From NCBI RefSeq assembly GCF_020283565.1, contig NC_060059.1, forward strand, positions 29,151,838-29,215,837: a stretch of DNA of 64,000 bases, written 5' to 3'. This document shows, piece by piece, positions 59,451 through 64,000 of this stretch. This stretch comes from Trifolium pratense (taxonomy: Eukaryota > Streptophyta > Magnoliopsida > Fabales > Fabaceae). A model generated the notes under the pieces. That model was not told the origin of the DNA and did no database searches. It saw only the letters and a program-made list of their open reading frames with translations. The number at the start of each line of letters is the position of its first letter. Position 1 is the stretch's first letter. A program made the translations under genes and the position numbers.

Positions 59451-60631
59451 TGATAGAAATTTAGCAAGTGTACTAAATAGCCGTCAAGTAGTATAATAAA
59501 ATCGTTCTTTCCGCAGGGATTGTTGTAAATCAATTGTAATTTGAAGACATACTCATGTAAATTGACATAAATTGTAAAAAGGGGGTTCTTGTTTGGTTTC
59601 AAGTTAAAACTTTTAAACTTTGGAATTGCTTTGGTGTTTAGATTGATGTAAGAAAAGCGATTGGTCCTTTTTGGGTCATCTAATTACTATTTCTCTTGGT
59701 AACGCCATGTATGATAACGAATTATTCAAATTAGTTTCATGATTTGATTAAAACACAATTGATTATGCCCAATGTCTTGGTAACATAATCCTCTCTCATG
59801 ATCATCAATCCCTAATTTCTTAGTAAGACCTATGATCATGTGAGGAAGAAAAACTTTAATCTCTTAATCTCAATTAACAATCCAAAATTTCTTAAGTGAA
59901 AATTAATTGATCAATCGTTCCTAGATCGATGATTTATTCCTATCGTCATAGTAAAACAAATCATTGCAATCATCATATAAGTCGCGAATTCATACAAAGC
60001 ATTAAGCACAAAGAACAATCAATAGAAACTAACTTCGTAATTCATTAATCATATCATATGACAATCACATAGTTCAAGATCAAAAGTAATTAGAATCACC
60101 TAAGGACCAATCATGAGAATTTAGCTAGACATTGCAAATTCAGAAATTACATCAAATAAAATGAAAGAAAGCATAATTACAAGAAGAATCTTGATGTGTT
60201 TCCACACTTGAATCCTTGCTTGGTTGCTCTTGATCCTCCAAAATCGCTCCAAATGCTGTTCTCAGTGTTTCAAATTCGATAATGATCCAGATCTGATGTT
60301 TCCTTTTTATAAAAATGATCAAAAGTAACGTTTTCCGCCTGAGGCACAGAATTTCCGCCTCAGGCGTAAAGAATTACGTTTCAGGCACAGCTTTTTCCGC
60401 CTGAAACGGCAAAACAGAGAGCAATCTTGGTTCTTCAGTGAAATTTCCGCCCCAGGCGGAAAAACTTCCGTTTTAGGCGTAAAAATACTATACAATCCAC
60501 CAATTTTCATTTGCTATCTTTCTTCGCATGTAGCTTCAAATCAATGTTTCATTCTTCATGATTTAGGTCAAAAACCTCTAAAAATACTTGAAAATGGTCT
60601 TTATTTCCATGTAATGACTAATGTCATCACA
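59451..60631 (-). mobile_element. 3' LTR of an Athila-type Ty3/gypsy retrotransposon, 1181 bp
   Basis: On the minus strand the LTR begins TGTGATGACATTAGTCATTA and ends GCTAAATTTCTATCA. Its outer edge is fixed by the interruption of unit D at 59450, and CTTGC (59446-59450) would be the 5-bp target duplication. Its inner edge abuts a polypurine tract. A cluster of ttccgcctgaggc / cgcctcaggcg / acgttttaggcg words (60331-60485) forms several short palindromes of unknown role. The 5' LTR is outside the window. Confidence 0.85.
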
Positions 60632-60646
60632 ACCCCAAACTTGAAC
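60632..60646 (-). other. polypurine tract of the Athila-type element
   Basis: The minus strand reads GTTCAAGTTTGGGGT directly before the LTR TG. AGTTTGGGGT-type tracts prime plus-strand synthesis in Ty3/gypsy elements. Two more copies of the accccaaactt word lie inside the element at 61301 and 61336. Confidence 0.7.
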
Positions 60647-62001
60647 TTTTCCTTGTCCTCAAGGAATATCTCAATCTCCAGGAAAACAAAACACTACCTC
60701 GATTCATCTGGCTAAACAAACTCAAACCCAATCAAGTTAGACGTAATTTGCATGATATTTCAATGATCAATTTCGTCATGATTCAAGTACACACAGTTTC
60801 AAATTTAGGCAAAACAAAGAGCATCAAACAAAGATTGACCATACTTAATTTCTTCACACCCTCACCGACTCTCCTGTTTAAGGGTAATATAATCACTCAA
60901 TCAACACATCATAACTAGACTACTATAAATTTGCAGACATTCTCAAAAATCAATCACCATGTCATGAGCACACACATTAGAGGACTTTTAAAGGTTATAA
61001 CGTGGCCTGGTTAAAAGGTGGATGGTGGCTTTTCTGGTAAGTGAGTAAAAAAACTTGAAATTAGATACCACTGAGTCAAATAGATACAACACCCCACCCT
61101 ACTTTGTAAGAATTTATACTTAGAGAACAATTCACAAAATTCCTTTTTGTTTTCAAAAAGATCACCATGATTATTATTTTTTTTTTTCTTCTTTTTTTTT
61201 TTTTTTCGATACTTCTTTTCTTGGTGAACTTTTGAATTTTTCTTTCATAATTTGGAATTTTTCTTTCATAATTTTTTTAGTTCTCTAGTATAGTATATCC
61301 ACCCCAAACTTAAGTTGTTGCTAGTTCCAAAAGCAACCCCAAACTTAGTGTAATGCATTGTGCAAAAACCACTAAAGGTATCTAATTCTCCAAGAAAATC
61401 ATTTTTTTTTTTTTTTATATATTATTTTGATAACTTGGGTCAGATACAAACAAAACATTTTTTCTTTAGGCTCAAAAGGGGTTAAACAACGGATAAGCAA
61501 TGATAAGGGTGGCTAGAACAGGCTCAAGGTACCAAACAACTTGCCTCGTGTGTACATCACAACAATAAATCAATTAAAGAGAACATGCGCAAATTCTAGA
61601 GACATAGCTAAGTGTGGAATTCTCATAATCATCAAAAGAAATCAGTGTTTGGGCTCAAAATCTCACAGTTTTTGGCTGAATTAAACTATGGTCAATATTT
61701 GTGAGAGTCCCTAAGCCTTGCCTAAATCATCACTATGATGCATCCGAAACAATCAAAAACATCACAAATTCATATCACACATTTGGTCAACAATTTTGAA
61801 TCTAAGATGATAGCCAAACAAATTTCAATAGTGTGAAGTTTTCAAAAAGACTAAAACATTCAAAGAAAACACAACGACTAGCTCAAGTACTTATTATAGA
61901 CCAACATCAAGCATGCAACAAATTAAACAAAGGAATCATAATACACAGGCCAAAAAGAATCTATAGAGGAGAAGGACAGTAAAGGTGAATGGCACAAAAC
62001 C
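60647..62001 (-). other. non-coding part of the Athila-type element between ORF and LTR
   Basis: 1.35 kb with no open frame of note. It includes two T-rich runs on the plus strand (61168-61206 and 61401-61418), a doubled tttctttcataattt(g/t) (61240, 61261) and the two extra polypurine-like words. Long non-coding 3' segments are usual for Athila elements. Confidence 0.6.
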
Positions 62002-63474
62002 TCAATCCTGCTCGGGCATGTTGTGATCATGATCAAAACGAGGCAGATTTCCAGGAAATTGCATTGATGAGGACCCTCCTTCATCTGGAAGGCCAGCTGC
62101 CCTCCTTTGGCGAATGTAGGTAGCACGGTTCCTTTCATGTGTAGCCGCCATGCTCCTAACTCTTTGATTGTGAGCTTCATCAAATTCATGCATTGTTGGA
62201 TATCTCGGATAGAAATATGCCGGGACTTGCTCCCGGTAACGCATGGATGCTTGCCATAAGGCGGATGAAGTGTCATAGTGGTCCGCCATATCAATGCCCT
62301 GTTGGGTGCTCATGTCCATTTTCCACACCATGTCAGCAAGAACATTCACATCAAATTGCGGAGCTGGAAAACCCTCCATCTCCGGAGCCTGTGGCACTTC
62401 ATGGTGCATCACATTTTCAACATTCTCCTCCCTTTCTTCACCTCCTCCCTCAACCGTGTAATCCATTACATCATCCACATCAGCAAATGGAATGAATGTC
62501 TTCCCGAAAGTCTTTCTTCTCACATCTCTAACAAAAGCCGTAGTGACTTTTCTAGGCTCTTCCATTTGATCATCATCAAAAGCAGCAACATTTTGATCCA
62601 GACACAGTTTAGTGATCAAACAGAGGTGTGTTAGACTATATGACCCGGGATCTTTCTGGATAATTGCAGACAAATCATCACTCAGAATTGTGCCCAAGTC
62701 TATGTCTTCACCTAACAAAATAGCTTGGAGTGCTAGCCCTATATCCATAGGAATCTCAGAATTGTTCCCACTTGGCTCCACGTTATTTATCCAAAATTCA
62801 GCCCAAATCCGTGGAATATCCAACAAATGAGCGGTTTTAAACCGCTGGGGTGGGAGCTGCCTAGAAGGTCTCACCCACACACTTCCGGGTGCAGTCAGCT
62901 GAGATTTTAAAGCCTCACGCTTATCTGATGCCATGGTTGCCCTATTCTCACGTCGATGATTCAGAACACAGAATTCAGGAACATTAAAATGAAATATCCT
63001 ATTTATAGTTTCCGGGGAGTAGTCTACATCTACCCCGCGTACTTTAGCAATCCGTGGTGACGAATTTTTCACTCGCCATGCATTACTCAAAAATTCTAAT
63101 GCTAAAGTACGATTTCCAGACCGAAGACAGAAATTAAACTCATACCAATGCCTGTTGCGGAATTCTGCCTCAATTAAGGGAAATGCTAGCACTTCATCAG
63201 TGAGACGCCTTTCAGGTTTGAAGTCCTTACTTTTGAGAGTCTGGTACCGATTGTAGGCCGTTGGACGAACAAAACGTGACCGAGGAATTTCAATCACAAC
63301 CGGCGTTGGAGGAGGTGGTGATTGCTCTCTAGGCGGTGATGGTGGAGGAGAAGGCGAAGGTGACGGTGTAGGAGTTCGGACTACTCTCCTTTTCTTCACC
63401 ACTTTTGACCTTGATTTTGAAGACCCAACTTCAACTTCCTTGTCTTTTGAGGATTTTTTGAATATGTTCTTCAT
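62002..63474 (-). CDS. Athila-type retrotransposon ORF in the env position (plant transposon protein domain)
   Basis: 490 residues without a stop. The start MKNIFKKSSKDKEVEVGSSK is basic, then comes a Pro/Ser-rich stretch (about 35-60). The conserved part follows: YQTLKSKDFKPERRLTDEVL, FRNRHWYEFNFCL, TLALEFLSNAWRVK, KVRGVDVDYSPETINRIFHF, and later IPMDIGLALQAILLGEDID and SLTHLCLITKLCLD. This pattern is the putative plant transposon protein domain (PF20167 type) that Athila elements carry downstream of pol. The C-terminal third is acidic then Arg-rich. There is no clear signal peptide or membrane segment, so calling it an envelope is not supported. The intact frame suggests a young element. 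Confidence 0.8.
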   Translation of the reverse strand: MKNIFKKSSKDKEVEVGSSKSRSKVVKKRRVVRTPTPSPSPSPPPSPPREQSPPPPTPVVIEIPRSRFVRPTAYNRYQTLKSKDFKPERRLTDEVLAFPLIEAEFRNRHWYEFNFCLRSGNRTLALEFLSNAWRVKNSSPRIAKVRGVDVDYSPETINRIFHFNVPEFCVLNHRRENRATMASDKREALKSQLTAPGSVWVRPSRQLPPQRFKTAHLLDIPRIWAEFWINNVEPSGNNSEIPMDIGLALQAILLGEDIDLGTILSDDLSAIIQKDPGSYSLTHLCLITKLCLDQNVAAFDDDQMEEPRKVTTAFVRDVRRKTFGKTFIPFADVDDVMDYTVEGGGEEREENVENVMHHEVPQAPEMEGFPAPQFDVNVLADMVWKMDMSTQQGIDMADHYDTSSALWQASMRYREQVPAYFYPRYPTMHEFDEAHNQRVRSMAATHERNRATYIRQRRAAGLPDEGGSSSMQFPGNLPRFDHDHNMPEQD

Positions 63475-64000
63475 GGTGTGAAAGGTAAAGATTGAGAAGG
63501 GTGATGGGTTATGGGTGAGTGATGGAAAAGATGAAGATTTATGGTGTTTTTGGGTGAATTTTCGTGTAGGGTTTTGAAGGGTTTTTGATTTTGGGTTTTG
63601 GAAAAATTTGAAGAATTGGTTGTTGTTAATGATGGGTTTTGAAGAATAGAGTTAGATGGAAGAAATTTCGTGGGTTTGGTGTTATGGGTGTGAGAGAGGT
63701 TGTTGTTTTAATGGAGTTTGAAGGATTTGGGAGGTTTAGGTTCAAGAGGGGTTTGAGATTTGAGGATGAAATTGGTGAAAGATAATGGGTGAATTTGTTG
63801 TGGTTGTTGTTTTAATGAAGGATTTGTGTTGGGTTTGAAGGTTTGGATGGTTGTTAATGGAGGATTTGTGTGAGGAAGGAGATGAAGTTTGAGAGAAAGG
63901 ATAAGGTTTGTTGAAGAAGATGAAGTTTGAGAGAAGGAATGAGGGTTTCATGTGTGTTTCTTTCGCCTAAAACGCGCAAATTCCGCCTAAAACGTAAGCT
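63475..64000 (-). other. Athila-type element upstream of the ORF, runs off the window
   Basis: The plus strand is G/T-rich with many gggttttgaaggg and gatgaagtttgagaga words; on the minus strand these give Pro/Ser/Asn-rich frames of no known family. The last 40 bases carry ttcgcctaaaacgcg and ttccgcctaaaacg, related to the palindromic words of the LTR. pol should lie further right. Confidence 0.5.

Noticed and set aside
62002..63474. Host transcription or nuclear protein
   Set aside because: Its conserved core, position before a polypurine tract and LTR, and orientation identify it as a retroelement ORF.

Overview
The window is nuclear DNA from a flowering plant, most likely a papilionoid legume of the Medicago/Trifolium/pea group. 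The supports are AT-rich intergenic DNA, GT-AG introns, legume-type SINE and MITE sequences, a B3-domain cluster and an Athila-type retroelement. The species assignment is an inference. I saw no bacterial operons, CRISPR arrays or rRNA genes, and no convincing free-standing tRNA gene.

Three single-copy-type genes look intact. A 14-exon peroxisomal 3-ketoacyl-CoA thiolase (KAT2/PED1 type) lies at 5946-10571 (+). A 4-exon TFIID subunit TAF11 lies at 13812-16237 (-). A 2-exon ANKRD13-type ankyrin/GPCR-chaperone-domain protein lies at 41836-43982 (+). All three exon models close in frame, giving 463, 213 and 579 residues. They serve beta-oxidation, basal transcription and probably ubiquitin/endomembrane functions, and they are not an operon-like unit. 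Two B3-domain genes (34505-34870 and 46521-47091) may be functional but each has a damaged or uncertain 5' end.

Layout. 1-1.4 kb: a decayed Ty1/copia element. 2.4-5.5 kb: nested MITEs and SINE pieces. 5.9-10.6 kb: KAT2. 11-12.4 kb: an NBS-LRR leucine-rich-repeat pseudogene. 13.8-16.2 kb: TAF11. 18-23 kb: a graveyard of duplicated pieces (an ANKRD13-RCC1 chimera, a partial TAF11 copy, a nitronate monooxygenase pseudogene, a second LRR pseudogene). 24.8-30.7 kb: two large DNA transposons, one with a giant imperfect hairpin and one hAT-type element holding TA-flanked foldback elements and a 202-bp hairpin minisatellite. 31-41 kb: a beta-glucosidase remnant, a second ANKRD13-RCC1 chimera, a B3 gene abutted by a LINE, several nested MITEs, a SINE and another LINE. 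41.8-44 kb: ANKRD13 with a MITE just after its stop codon. 45.8-59.4 kb: a B3-domain cluster duplicated directly and in inverted orientation, with a leucyl-tRNA synthetase pseudogene and a 2.1-kb solo LTR between copies. 59.45-64 kb: the 3' part of an Athila-type Ty3/gypsy element on the minus strand (3' LTR, polypurine tract, env-position ORF) that runs off the window.

The most informative signals are structural: the twice-found ANKRD13-RCC1 chimera, the repeat-within-hairpin transposons, the B3 palindrome, and insertions dated relative to one another by empty sites in paralogous copies. Coordinates of introns, repeat edges and target-site duplications were read by eye.
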